From NCBI GenBank assembly GCA_017405085.1, contig JAFRBB010000006.1:1-35008 (forward strand): 35,008 nucleotides of DNA, read 5' to 3'. This stretch comes from Eubacteriaceae bacterium. GTDB taxonomy: Bacteria; Bacillota; Clostridia; Eubacteriales; Eubacteriaceae. Of this stretch, positions 8,395 to 17,700 are shown in pieces. The stretch's first letter is position 1. Every line of letters starts with the position of its first letter. A program made the translations under genes and the position numbers. A model generated the notes under the pieces. That model saw nothing but the letters and a program-made list of their open reading frames with translations. It was not told the DNA's origin and did no database searches.

Positions 8395-11300
8395 ATGAAA
8401 GCGAAAACAACATGGTTGATCGGCTTGTTGATCGCCTTGATGATGGTCGTCACCGCCGTGCCGGCCTTCGCGCAGGACGAACAAACAGCCGAACCCGCGA
8501 ACCAAGATGTTGCCGTTGAAGCGCAGGATGATGAGCCTAACGGTATAAATGTGACCGGGTTTAGCGCGACAAAACCCAGAGCCTATATCGGAGGTAAGAT
8601 CAAGTTTAATGTGACCTTCAGCAAAAACACTTCTGACAATCTTTCGTATAACATCAAGATTACGGATATCACAGAAGCCGTAACAGGAAAAGCAGCTACT
8701 GCTACTACTCCCCAGGTTGCTCCTACGATGAACGCTGTTACTGTGAATAATTATTCGGTCGACACTATGCCCACAACAAACTCCATTGAGATTGAAAGTG
8801 ATCCAATTAATAATGGGACACTAACAGTCATCGGGACACACACTTTTAAAATCACCGTAACTCCGAAAAACGGCCAAGCAACCGATTTGACCGCAAGAGT
8901 CAACGTTGAGGTGCGTGAAGCCCTCTCCGGTTATCAAACAGCGTATACCGAACTAGACGAAGACGGTACAACCTACGTCTTAAAAGGAGAAATCGGTCAG
9001 GAAATACCCCTTTCCGCTTTCGCCAGCGGCGGCTATAACGGCTACACCTATGAATGGCAACGTTCGGTAGAAACCGGCGCGGCTTCTCCTCAAGTCATCG
9101 ACAATAACGCTTGGCAAACATTTGCCACCGGCAATCAGAATACAGTGGCCAAATACACCATGAAATACGGTGATGACAATCACTACATCCGCTGCATCAT
9201 CAAAGACGGCGACGGCAACCAGATTGTCGCTCCGATTCAAGCCAGCAATGGTGGAATTACATCTCAACTCGCTGTAAAACTTCAACCTTCATCCCAAAAT
9301 ACCATCACCATCACGAACCCCGCGGCGGAAAGCACCGTGAAGAAAATGGTTGGGCAGCAATTCCAAACACCAAAAATTGCAGCGACAGGCGGCACCGGCC
9401 CTTCTCCGACTTATACCTACCAATGGAAAAAAGGCGCCGCCAATCTCACAGAAACCGGCTGTAATACTGACCAATATACAATCGCTCACGTCAAACCGGC
9501 CGATGCCGGCAACTACACTTGCGTCGTGACTGACAGCCAAAATAAAGACATTAAAGCCACTTCCAAAAACACCCATTTGGATGTTGTGGCGGCGCCGGAA
9601 TTTTCCATCACGCCGAGTAGCGGCACCAACACCGTGAACACTGAGGCTACATGGGATGAAACAGCAACTCCGGTACCCGGAAACGGTGAAGTGACCCTCA
9701 CCTCCGACCAGGCGGCCAAAGGATTGACCCTTAACTTAAATATCACCGGCGATTTGGGCGGAAGCACCATCAAATGGGCAGGAGGAAGTCTCGCAGGGAA
9801 AACTCAATTTGATAATAAAACCAGTGCCACCATTGACGGTCCGGTAACAGCCGGCGATTACACAGTAACAATGGGCTATCCCTCCTATGAATTGAGCGGA
9901 TCTGGCAAAGAAGCGACCTATACCCTCAAGGTGAAAATTGTCGGCGGCTCCATTACTGCCACCGACGGCGGCATCTATAAACAAGCCGGCAACGGCGCCG
10001 ACACAACCAAAACCGTCAGCCCCGAATATACGTTAAACCTGCCAAGTGGTATGAAATTTAAAAATGTTGCTATTGATAATGATATCTCGGATTGGATTAC
10101 GGACAAACCCGACGGATTGACAGCCAAGGTCACAAAAGTGGAAGTGTTGAATAACGCGTTGACATTTAAGTTTACAGGACCCGCGACGAAGTATCCCTTT
10201 GTCGGCGATTTGAAAGTCACCGTACCGCAGGCAAACATCCAAGACGGTACAGCCGCTGTCACCTTCCCCGTCAGCTCCGCCTATGGCTATCAGATTACAG
10301 ATGCCGTTGACGTAAATGATATCGCGATTAAAACACCTGGCTCGGACAACAGAACAAACGTCTATTACGGCAAGCCGATTCCCGCGGAAATTGTCGGCAG
10401 TCCGGATGCGACCATCGATCTCGGCACAGTCACCGTGAAATATTTGGATAAAGACACGTATGAGAAAATCGCAAATGACAATACTGGCAAAAATAGCGAT
10501 GAAATCAAGGCGCTCCAATATGCCGCAGCGTCTACTACCGCGCCCACCAATGCCGGCACCTATTATGTCTGGGCTAATATAACCAAGAATACCTCAAAGG
10601 CTTATCCCGACGGCGCAACAGGGCTCGGACCGAAGGAATATAAAATCAACCCTGCCTCAAGCGCGACAATGGGTCTCGATAATGGCACCGTGGCAGAAGA
10701 AAAAGACTCTGAAATATATTTCACCTGGACCAAATCCAAGAAAAAAACCGGCAACAAGCTCGACGCTGATGTGGCATTTAAATCCGGCCTGACCAAAACC
10801 GGTAAAATCACCGAAATCAAGTATAAACAAGGTGGCAAGGAAACCATCCCGGTGGATGTGGGAACATACGACATTTATATCAAAACCGCCGATGACGGCG
10901 ATAAAAACAAATGCGAAAATGTCGCCACTTTCAGTACATCTACAAAAATCGGTACCTTCGAAATCACCGACAAGGATCCCGTGCCGGAAACCAAACTTGA
11001 TCCCACCAAGGATCTCTATCAAATGAGCCCGACCTCGGCAACCGCCGACGGCAAGGAACACACCACCACCGTCACAGCCAAGACTGCCGTTGCTGGCAAA
11101 GTCACCGCCACCAACTACTATGACAAAAACGGCACCAAGGTCAGCGGCAGCCCGACCAAAGCCGGTGAATACACCGTCAAAATCGACACCGAGGAAAACG
11201 ACACCTACAAAGCGGCCAAAGACCTCGAAATCGGCACCTTCACCATCAAAGGCGCGACCCCGACGGCGTCCATGTACACCATGGATCCCAAATCCGGTTC

Positions 11301-12258
11301 CTCCGTCACCGCTAACGGCAAAGGCCAAGGCGTCACCGTGACCGCCGATGATCCCAAAGTCGCCGGCGCCCCGACGGTCAAATACTATGACGCCGCCGGC
11401 AAAGCCGTCTCCGGTCAACCGGTCAAAGCCGGAAAATACACCGTGAGAATCGACACCGCCGCCACCGACTATTACGAAGCGGGCAAAGACATCGCCATGG
11501 GTACCTTCGAAATCACCCAAGGCACACCCACCAAAGCGATGAACCTCTACAAACTCGATCCCGCCACCAATCCCTACACCGGCAAAGCCAACCCCACCAA
11601 AGTGGTTGCCGCCGGGGATAACGGCGCCGGCGAAGTGGAAGCCATCCACTACACCAGAAAAACCACCAAAGTCAAAGAATCCGACGAAGGTCCCGTCGCC
11701 ATCGGTGTCTACACCGTCACTGTCGACGCCAAAGCCAGCGATTCCTTCAAAGCGGTGAAAGGTCTGGAAGTCGGTGACTATGAAATCATCGATCAAGGCA
11801 TCTTCCTCCGCGCCCATGTGGAAAACCTCGGTTGGGACAAAACCATGACCGAACTGGAACCCGGCACGGAAAAAACTGTTGGAACCGAAGGCCGCGCCCT
11901 CCGCGTGGAAGCCATCGATATCGCGGTGCCTGCCGGCTACAGCGTCGAAGGATTTGCCCACATCCAAAATCTCGATGACACCAAATGCGTCGTCTTGAAA
12001 GGCAACGAAGCGGATTATCCCGCCGGTGTGCCCGCGGGCTACACGGTCTATCGCTTCGGCTCCACCGGCAGAGGCCTGCGGATGGAAGCCATGCAGATCA
12101 ACCTCAAAGACGCCTCTGGCACCACCATGTCGCAGCTCAAATACTGCGTCCATGTGGAAAACGACGGATGGCACGCTTTCGTGAATAACGGCACCTTCGC
12201 GGGAACCCGCGGCAGAGGCCTCCGTCTGGAAGCGCTGCGTTTCGCTTACGCCAAATAA
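8395..12258 (+). CDS. Secreted ChW-repeat surface protein 2 with Ig-like and five MBG-like domains
   Basis: This is a 1287-residue exported paralogue of ChW protein 1. AAAGGA at 8384-8389 precedes ATG 8395, and residues 1-26 are a signal peptide ending VPAFA. Ig-like domains lie at about 192-282 and 311-399 (GNYTCVVTD). MBG-like repeats lie at about 642-754, 773-859, 873-953, 959-1043 and 1050-1132; the third and fourth are the most regular (AGEYTVKID and AGKYTVRID, then IGTFTI/MGTFEI). Three ChW repeats fill about 1137-1287; the first has NLGW, the second lacks the Trp, the third has NDGW. The protein ends right after the last ChW repeat, without the Pro/Glu tail of protein 1. It has no sortase motif or membrane anchor, so retention would depend on the ChW repeats or other contacts. 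The ligand is unknown; adhesion or matrix binding is inference. Confidence 0.88.
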   Translation: MKAKTTWLIGLLIALMMVVTAVPAFAQDEQTAEPANQDVAVEAQDDEPNGINVTGFSATKPRAYIGGKIKFNVTFSKNTSDNLSYNIKITDITEAVTGKAATATTPQVAPTMNAVTVNNYSVDTMPTTNSIEIESDPINNGTLTVIGTHTFKITVTPKNGQATDLTARVNVEVREALSGYQTAYTELDEDGTTYVLKGEIGQEIPLSAFASGGYNGYTYEWQRSVETGAASPQVIDNNAWQTFATGNQNTVAKYTMKYGDDNHYIRCIIKDGDGNQIVAPIQASNGGITSQLAVKLQPSSQNTITITNPAAESTVKKMVGQQFQTPKIAATGGTGPSPTYTYQWKKGAANLTETGCNTDQYTIAHVKPADAGNYTCVVTDSQNKDIKATSKNTHLDVVAAPEFSITPSSGTNTVNTEATWDETATPVPGNGEVTLTSDQAAKGLTLNLNITGDLGGSTIKWAGGSLAGKTQFDNKTSATIDGPVTAGDYTVTMGYPSYELSGSGKEATYTLKVKIVGGSITATDGGIYKQAGNGADTTKTVSPEYTLNLPSGMKFKNVAIDNDISDWITDKPDGLTAKVTKVEVLNNALTFKFTGPATKYPFVGDLKVTVPQANIQDGTAAVTFPVSSAYGYQITDAVDVNDIAIKTPGSDNRTNVYYGKPIPAEIVGSPDATIDLGTVTVKYLDKDTYEKIANDNTGKNSDEIKALQYAAASTTAPTNAGTYYVWANITKNTSKAYPDGATGLGPKEYKINPASSATMGLDNGTVAEEKDSEIYFTWTKSKKKTGNKLDADVAFKSGLTKTGKITEIKYKQGGKETIPVDVGTYDIYIKTADDGDKNKCENVATFSTSTKIGTFEITDKDPVPETKLDPTKDLYQMSPTSATADGKEHTTTVTAKTAVAGKVTATNYYDKNGTKVSGSPTKAGEYTVKIDTEENDTYKAAKDLEIGTFTIKGATPTASMYTMDPKSGSSVTANGKGQGVTVTADDPKVAGAPTVKYYDAAGKAVSGQPVKAGKYTVRIDTAATDYYEAGKDIAMGTFEITQGTPTKAMNLYKLDPATNPYTGKANPTKVVAAGDNGAGEVEAIHYTRKTTKVKESDEGPVAIGVYTVTVDAKASDSFKAVKGLEVGDYEIIDQGIFLRAHVENLGWDKTMTELEPGTEKTVGTEGRALRVEAIDIAVPAGYSVEGFAHIQNLDDTKCVVLKGNEADYPAGVPAGYTVYRFGSTGRGLRMEAMQINLKDASGTTMSQLKYCVHVENDGWHAFVNNGTFAGTRGRGLRLEALRFAYAK

Positions 12259-12266
12259 GTTTTGAT

Positions 12267-12488
12267 TCAAAAGAGCCCGAAAGGGCTCTTTTGCGTGATA
12301 AGCCCTTGCCGAGCGGCCGGTTGTGCGTTGTGCTTGCACAAAAGCACAGCCGGACATTAGGCAAGGATAACGGACATGAGCACATTGCGCAAAAGCGCGG
12401 GTGCGAATGCTCGTAGAATTGCGAGAATGCGAAGCATGAAGCAATTCGACGCTTATCGCGTTTTTTTCTTTTTGATGCCGGAAGGGGG
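12267..12488. repeat. 222-bp direct repeat, copy B (downstream of ChW protein 2)
   Basis: This is the direct copy of 4182-4403 at a constant offset of 8085 bp, with one mismatch seen. It contains the same terminator and nested palindromes. Similarity continues, less exactly, through the heptamer element to 'AAAAAGGCTCCCTCC' near 12603. Confidence 0.85.
12269..12292 (+). terminator. Intrinsic terminator of ChW protein 2
   Basis: AAAAGAGCCC and GGGCTCTTTT form a perfect stem around GAAA, 10 nt after the TAA stop. It is identical to the terminator at 4184-4207. Confidence 0.88.
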
Positions 12489-12590
12489 CTGAGAGTTGGA
12501 TTAATGATTAATGATGAATGATGAATGATTAATGATTCTGGAAGAAACTCGGCCGAGCCGAGTTTCAAATTTGAAAAGGTGGCTGAGCAC
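12474..12590 (+). repeat. Hairpin/heptamer element, copy 5, with inverted flank match to copy 1
   Basis: GATGCCGGAAGGGGG, then a heptamer array (about 12500-12533), TTCTGGAA, and the stem GAAACTCGGC (12544-12553) with GCCGAGTTTC (12557-12566). The next 24 nt (12567-12590) are the exact reverse complement of 161-184, so the repeat is longer than the hairpin and closes the 12.4-kb block begun by copy 1. Confidence 0.8.
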
Positions 12591-13015
12591 AAAAAGGCTC
12601 CCTCCTTGGGAGAGGGAGCTGTCCGGCTTCGCCGGACTTAAGTGAGCATCCAAATTTTTAATTTGGCAAATGCGAACTTATCGAGCGTAGCGGGTGGAGG
12701 GGGGTTCTCTTGAAATAACCTTACGCTATGAGACATTCTCCGCCGGCTTTTCCGGGCAAAAAGGCCCCCCTAAGTTAGGGGGGCTGGCCGGCGTAGCCGG
12801 TCTGGGGGGTTCTCTTGCGGAACCGTACCGTTAGGCGTCATTCTCCGATAGCTGTTAATGGCAGAACCCCTCCGACTGTTCACCTACGGTGAACAGCCAC
12901 CTCCCCTGATTCAGGGGAGGCTATGTTCTCAGCTGTCGCTTCCGGGCAAAAAGGCCCCCCTCATCGAGGGATCGAGGGGGGCCGGTGCGATAGTGACATA
13001 TTTTCGCCCTAAGGC
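12591..13015. repeat. Cluster of degenerate palindromic intergenic repeats
   Basis: At least three related units follow one another. Each begins with AAAAAGG, then a C-rich/G-rich stem (for example GCTCCCTC 12597-12604 with GAGGGAGC 12612-12619), and often a second hairpin (GTCCGGC 12621-12627 with GCCGGAC 12631-12637). A tail of the type GCGTAGCGGGTGGAGGGGGG follows the first. Further units start near 12760 and 12948, and an inverted-type part near 12870-12930 contains CTGTTCACC/GGTGAACAG. The open frames here are unlikely to be genes. Confidence 0.7.
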
Positions 13016-13017
13016 GC

Positions 13018-13046
13018 TTGCCAAAAGACGAAAAATAAACTATACT
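13018..13046 (+). promoter_or_regulatory. Promoter of the toxin-antitoxin operon
   Basis: TTGCCA at 13018-13023, a 17-nt spacer and TATACT at 13041-13046, about 50 nt before the antitoxin start. Such operons are usually repressed by the antitoxin binding here; I did not identify an operator. Confidence 0.7.
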
Positions 13047-13098
13047 AAAAACAAAGAAACCAAGAAACAAAGAAAAATGATTCTAAGGGGGAACGATG

Positions 13099-13464
13099 AT
13101 GAGACCATCAACATTCAAAACGCTTGAACAAAAACGCGTGAGCATATCCGCCAAACGGCAAATAACCATTCCGCAAAAATTTTATGCCGAATTGGGCTTT
13201 GAACGAGACGCGATCTGCACCATGACAGATGGCATGCTCATCATCGAACCGATGACGCGGATGTCCGGCGGTGAATTCGCGGAGAACATATTGGCGGATT
13301 TGATCGCGGAGGGTTATGCCGGTCAAGAATTATTAATTAATTTCAAAAGACGTCAGGCCGAGATCAGACCGGCAGTCGAAAGCCTTTTGGAGCAAGCGCG
13401 CGACGCGGCAAACGGAAACGGGGAATATGCCGGATATGATGACATCTTTGATTCGGAGGAATAG
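13099..13464 (+). CDS. AbrB/MazE-type antitoxin of a type II toxin-antitoxin pair
   Basis: This is a 121-residue protein. Two adjacent ATGs (13096, 13099) are possible; the second sits 7 nt from AAGGGGG and is preferred. Residues of about 10-50 fit the swapped-hairpin AbrB DNA-binding fold: VSISAKRQITIPQKFYAELG followed by a short strand ending MLIIEPM. The remaining acidic, helical part (rich in Glu/Asp, ending DDIFDSEE) is the expected toxin-binding region. It should bind and neutralise the product of the next gene and repress its own promoter. The stop lies 2 nt before the toxin start, so the two are translationally coupled. The family assignment rests on the N-terminal motif. Confidence 0.82.
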   Translation: MRPSTFKTLEQKRVSISAKRQITIPQKFYAELGFERDAICTMTDGMLIIEPMTRMSGGEFAENILADLIAEGYAGQELLINFKRRQAEIRPAVESLLEQARDAANGNGEYAGYDDIFDSEE

Positions 13465-13466
13465 GG

Positions 13467-13772
13467 ATGGCTGAACTCAGAGTGCTGCCCCCGGCGAGAC
13501 GCTTTATTAAGAAAATCAAAGATAAAGAACTGAAAAAGCTGTATCAACAGGCAATCGATGAAATTTTGGCCGATCCATCCGTCGGAGAAGATAAACACGG
13601 CGATTTGGCAGGGTTGAAAGGCTATGATATCTATTATCGCAAGATTAATTATGAGTTGGCGTATACTGTTGAGTATATCGAGAATGAAGCAGGCGATACG
13701 GAAGTGGTGGTCGTCATTTTGGCCGGAACAAGAGAAAATTTTTATGAGGCACTCAAGCGTTATTGGAAGTGA
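13467..13772 (+). CDS. RelE/ParE-superfamily toxin
   Basis: This is a 101-residue basic protein with the RelE/ParE layout: an N-terminal strand (LRVLPPARRFIKKIKD), a two-helix hairpin (ELKKLYQQAIDEILADPSVGED), then strands with the family's GLKGYDIYYRKINYELAYTVEY and a late VVVVILAGTRENFYEAL. GGAGGA at the end of the antitoxin gene serves as its ribosome binding site. RelE members cut mRNA on the ribosome, while ParE members poison gyrase. The sequence alone does not say which applies, though the Tyr/Arg-rich core and the terminal ENFYEALKRY resemble the RelE/YoeB side. No terminator follows; the next DNA is repeat. Confidence 0.8.
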   Translation: MAELRVLPPARRFIKKIKDKELKKLYQQAIDEILADPSVGEDKHGDLAGLKGYDIYYRKINYELAYTVEYIENEAGDTEVVVVILAGTRENFYEALKRYWK

Positions 13773-13785
13773 GATGATGACTGAG

Positions 13786-13990
13786 TACAAAAAGGCCCCC
13801 CTCGATTAAGTGAGTGTCTAAATTTTTATTTAGCAACGCGAACTTATCGAGCGTAGCGGGTGGAGGGGGGTTCTCTCGCGAACACCTTTCGTTATGTGAC
13901 ATTCTCCGTTATCTTTTTTGGGCAGAACCCCTCCGCCCCTTGATTTGTCATAAGTGGTAGGGTTCACGCGAAGCGTGATAAAGCCCCACA
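13786..13990. repeat. Degenerate palindromic repeat between toxin gene and CGGC gene
   Basis: This copy corresponds to about 12590-12760: ACAAAAAGGCCCCCCTC, AAATTTTTATTTAGCAA, then GCGAACTTATCGAGCGTAGC (shared exactly with the cluster near 12670), GGGTGGAGGGGGGTTCTCT, and a GACATTCTCCG motif. An ACGCGAAGCGT palindrome lies near 13966. No gene is visible in 13773-14096. Confidence 0.7.
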
Positions 13991-14037
13991 ATGTCCATCA
14001 ACCAAAAACCGACAAGAGAACAGCAAAAAAACTATGA

Positions 14038-14066
14038 TTGAAAACCCGCGAAAATCCTGCTATAAT
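14038..14066 (+). promoter_or_regulatory. Promoter of the CGGC-domain gene
   Basis: TTGAAA at 14038-14043, a 17-nt spacer and a perfect TATAAT at 14061-14066, about 30 nt before the start codon. Confidence 0.8.
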
Positions 14067-14096
14067 AATCGAAAAAGAGAGATGGAGGAAGGAAAT

Positions 14097-14459
14097 ATGA
14101 AAGTAGGCATTATTCGCTGTATGCAAACCGAGGATTATTGTCCCGGCACGCGGGATTTCAAAACCGTCGCCAAAAAAGAAGGGGCCTTTGCCGGTGTTGA
14201 GGAAGACATCGAGATCATCGGCTTCATCAATTGCGGCGGCTGTCCGGGCAAACGGGCCGTGGCCCGGGCGCGGGAAATGGTGAACCGCGGCGCCGACACC
14301 ATCGCCTTCGCGTCGTGCATCACCAAGGGGACGCCCATCGGCTACGCCTGTCCCTTTGCCAAAAAAATGATCGACACGGTGGAGAAGGATTTGACGCTGA
14401 AACAGCGCGTCAAAGTCGGCATATTGGATTACACCCATGATGGGCCGAAAGCCAAATAA
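14097..14459 (+). CDS. CGGC domain-containing protein
   Basis: This is a 120-residue cytoplasmic protein. ATG 14097 follows GGAGG (14084-14088) at normal spacing and sits just after the promoter, so the upstream in-frame TTG at 14034 is rejected. The namesake motif NCGGCPGKRAV lies near residues 43-53, with further Cys in IRCMQ, DYCPG, ASCITKG and YACPFAKK. These are the conserved positions of the CGGC family (PF08821 as I recall it), probably metal-binding or redox-active, but no reaction has been assigned to the family that I know of. It is monocistronic, with its own promoter and terminator. No neighbour hints at a pathway. Confidence 0.85.
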   Translation: MKVGIIRCMQTEDYCPGTRDFKTVAKKEGAFAGVEEDIEIIGFINCGGCPGKRAVARAREMVNRGADTIAFASCITKGTPIGYACPFAKKMIDTVEKDLTLKQRVKVGILDYTHDGPKAK

Positions 14460-14485
14460 ACCGTCAGCAAAACCTCATAAGGCAA

Positions 14486-14516
14486 CCAAAAAATCCGCCG
14501 AAAGGCGGGTTTTTGG
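14486..14516 (+). terminator. Intrinsic terminator of the CGGC gene
   Basis: TCCGCC, GAAA and GGCGGG form the core hairpin at about 14494-14509, with CCAAAAA/TTTTTGG extending the stem and a TTTTT run at its 3' side. It starts about 27 nt after the stop codon. Confidence 0.85.
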
Positions 14517-14519
14517 CTA

Positions 14520-14710
14520 ATCGATGAAACAGCAAAAAGGCAATCGAACAGCCTGCCGCCGCGTCCTGTCCTTGATGGGAGATGGCGCCTCTCCTCCTTT
14601 GACCAAACAAGGAAAGCGCCGAATTGTTTGAAAATCAAATGAAAATGAGATGGGTTATTCCCGGAGGACGATCAAATTCTCACAATTGCAAAGATAGGAA
14701 AGGATTGAAC
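14520..14710 (+). promoter_or_regulatory. Leader region of ChW protein 3
   Basis: I found no convincing promoter here. A hairpin is possible: GGCGC (14584-14588) with GCGCC (14616-14620), and inside it TCCTT (14595-14599) with AAGGA (14609-14613). A GGAGG near 14663 has no start codon at usable distance. The true ribosome binding site is the AAAGGA just before ATG 14711. Confidence 0.35.
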
Positions 14711-17700
14711 ATGAAAACAATAGCGAAAGGTTTGTCAGCCTTGCTCATAGTCTTAACCATGATGGTCTTCGCGTTTCCCGCCTCTGCGGCGATGACCTTT
14801 GCCGTCCGCAATGTCACGCCGGCGGCGCCGACCATTTATGACGGGGAAACACCGACCGGCCCGACCTTTACCTTTGACATCACCGACGCGTCCGGCGCGG
14901 CAAGCGACGAATATTCGGTATCGGTGACAGATCCGACAACGGGAGATGGTGCCGCCTTTGGTGCTGATCAAATCAAGATAGCGCCCGAAGGCACCATCAC
15001 CGGTGTGACACGCACCGCCCAAACCGTGTCGGTGACCATTGAAAACATCACCGACGCGCAAAAGGCCGCCGGTACCCATAACCTGCTGGTCAAAGTTGAT
15101 AAAACATCCGGAAACGGGCGAGGCGATCAAACCATCAGAGTGCCTGTTGGCTTTTCGGTGATGCCCACCGCGGTGCTTACCGGCAATATCGCAGGCGGCG
15201 CGGTCGCTGTGCGCGTCGGGCAAGCCATCAATCTTAATGTCGTCGGGGTGGCGCCGGCGAATGGCGAAAATGTGAGCTTTCAGTGGCAGATCACCAAAAC
15301 GGCAGGGAAGCCCGCAACATCCGCCAATCCCGACGACACCACACAATGGGAAAACATGAACGGTCACACAGGCACAACCCTCGGCGCGGCTTTGACCGAC
15401 ACGATGATCGGCAAATATGTCCGCTGCGTGGTCACGGTGAACGGCAAAAAAATTGTCGCGGCCTACACTGCTGAAAACGGCACGGCGAAACACGACGTCC
15501 GATTGGACGCGTCGGACGCGGCAAGCATCACCCTCACCACCGCGAACAAAGACACCACCTATTACGCGGGGCATGAAGACAGCAAGAATGACATTGTTTT
15601 GACGGTGCAGGCTTCCGGCGGAACCAAAGACCCGACAAAGGGCTACAGCTATCAATGGATGAAAAACGGCAAAGCCCTCATCGGACCCGGCGCCGCCGGC
15701 AGCAGCGCTTCCGGAACCATTACCTATACCATCAAACCGAAAGATGAAGCTTTCACGGGAGCCGATGCCGGCGAATACAACTGCGTGGTCTTCGACCAAA
15801 ATGGCCTTGAAGCGACATTGGCAAGCCCCATCCGCATCACCGTCGACACCCCTCCGACGTTGAAAATCAAAGAAGCGGCCGGCGAAGCGGTCACCTACAC
15901 CCATCCGCCTGCCGCGGATCAGCAACACTTTCTCCTGCAAGGCAGCATCAACATTCCCGAGGCGGATTTTGGAAAACCCCTGACCTTGACCGCCGAAACG
16001 ACGGGGCTTTCCCCCACGGGTTACACTTGGTATCGACCGGGTTCCGGGCCTGAAGGTTGGGAGCCAATCGAAGGCGCGAACGCTGCCGCCTACACCATTC
16101 CCAAAGATGACTTAACAATAGGGCAAAGCTACATGGTGAAAGTGACGTTCGGAAAAACCGGCATGTTAAATGATCCCTTGACCTATATCGCGGTGATCAG
16201 GGAAAAAGGCGGCAGTCTGGATGGAGACACGTTGATCTCCGAGGATGGCGGTGTCACCTTCACCAAGAACCCAATCTACACCATCACCCTTGCCGAAGGT
16301 AAGAATTTCAAAAGACCCAATGAGCTGAAAAACGCTAAAACAATTCGAGAATTGGCTTCAGCCGGTGTGGTCATCCAACCCGCCAATGTGATGTTTTACG
16401 CGACATCAATCACCGATGTCACGGTGACGCCATATGACCCGGTGACACATACCCCCGCCGCCTTATCTTTCAGACATGGTACTTTGATTAATACTGATGA
16501 GGGGGGGACTCGGTTAACTCAACCGGTTTTCTCGCCGATGGTGGTTTACGTAGAACAAGAAAATAGAGATTATATGCTCGGCATCACCGGAAGCGGCGCG
16601 GGCTACAAAATCACCCTGCCCCTTGAGGATCATCAAGTCGTGTTTGACATCCCCCAAGATGTGAAAAGGCTCAGCGTGCCTTACACCGGAAAACCTGTAG
16701 AGGCAACCGCCAAAGCCACGGCGGTCGGCGCCGGCAAGTTGTCCAATTACCGCTTCGCGTCGTACATAGGCGATGCCGTGCCGGATATCAAGACGGCAAC
16801 GGCGAAAGCGCCCGTGAATGTCGGGAAATACTACGTCTGGTGCGACGTTGCCGCCGGCGAAAAATACAGTGAGCGAAAAGACGCGCCGGTAGGCGTTTTG
16901 ACCATCGATCGAGTGAATTTGACGCAAGACGACATGACCGACAAACAACGGTCGGCCTTTTTCTCCATCAATCCCCAAAGCGCTGTGTATAACGGCAAAA
17001 ACCAAAAACCTGATGTGCGTTTTGCCGACGGCGTCACCGGAGCCGGAGAAATCAAAGACGTCAAATTTTATGACGCGGCGTTTTATCCCCAAAGAAAAAT
17101 TGAGGTTGATCCGCGCAATATCGGACATTATAAAGTTGCCGTGAAAACCGGGCCGATTGCCGGAAGAACCGACTCCGACGCCAACGTCAAGGCAACGGAT
17201 GATTATGTCGTGGTCGGCGATTTTCATATCACCAAAACCGAACCCACGGCGGCGCTCTACAAAATGGAGCCCGTCAAAGCGGAGTATACCGGAGCTGAAC
17301 AAGCGCCGGTCATCACCCCCGCGAAAAGTGCCGGTGATGTGGACGCGGTTCACTATGTCAAAGACGGTTCTGTCACCGAACTTGCGGGAAAACCCATTGA
17401 CGTCGGCATATACACCGTCACCATTGATACCGCCGAAAGCGATGACTACGCCGCCGTGAAGGGCCTTGAGATCGGCACCTTTGAAATCACCAAAGGCAAA
17501 CCCACCAAAGACCTCTACACCATGGCGCCAATCGAAGCGGCATACACCGGCAAAGCGCAAAAACCGACCATCACCCCCGCCGAAGGCGCCGGTGAAGCGG
17601 ACAGGGTTCATTACTATCTGAACGGCAAGGAAATATCCGGCGACCCCATGGAACCCGGCATCTATACCGTGAAAATTGACACCAAAGAAACCAACACTTA

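Noticed and set aside
10657-12444. 595-codon minus-strand open frame opposite ChW protein 2, and similar long antisense frames at 16514-18070, 20090-21466, 22032-23546, 24894-26015 and 32477-33661
   Set aside because: They lie opposite well-supported genes, lack ribosome binding sites and recognisable domains, and follow from the codon usage of the sense genes.
12858-13127. 89-codon frame in the palindromic repeat cluster
   Set aside because: Its sequence is translated repeat, and it overlaps the promoter and start of the antitoxin gene.
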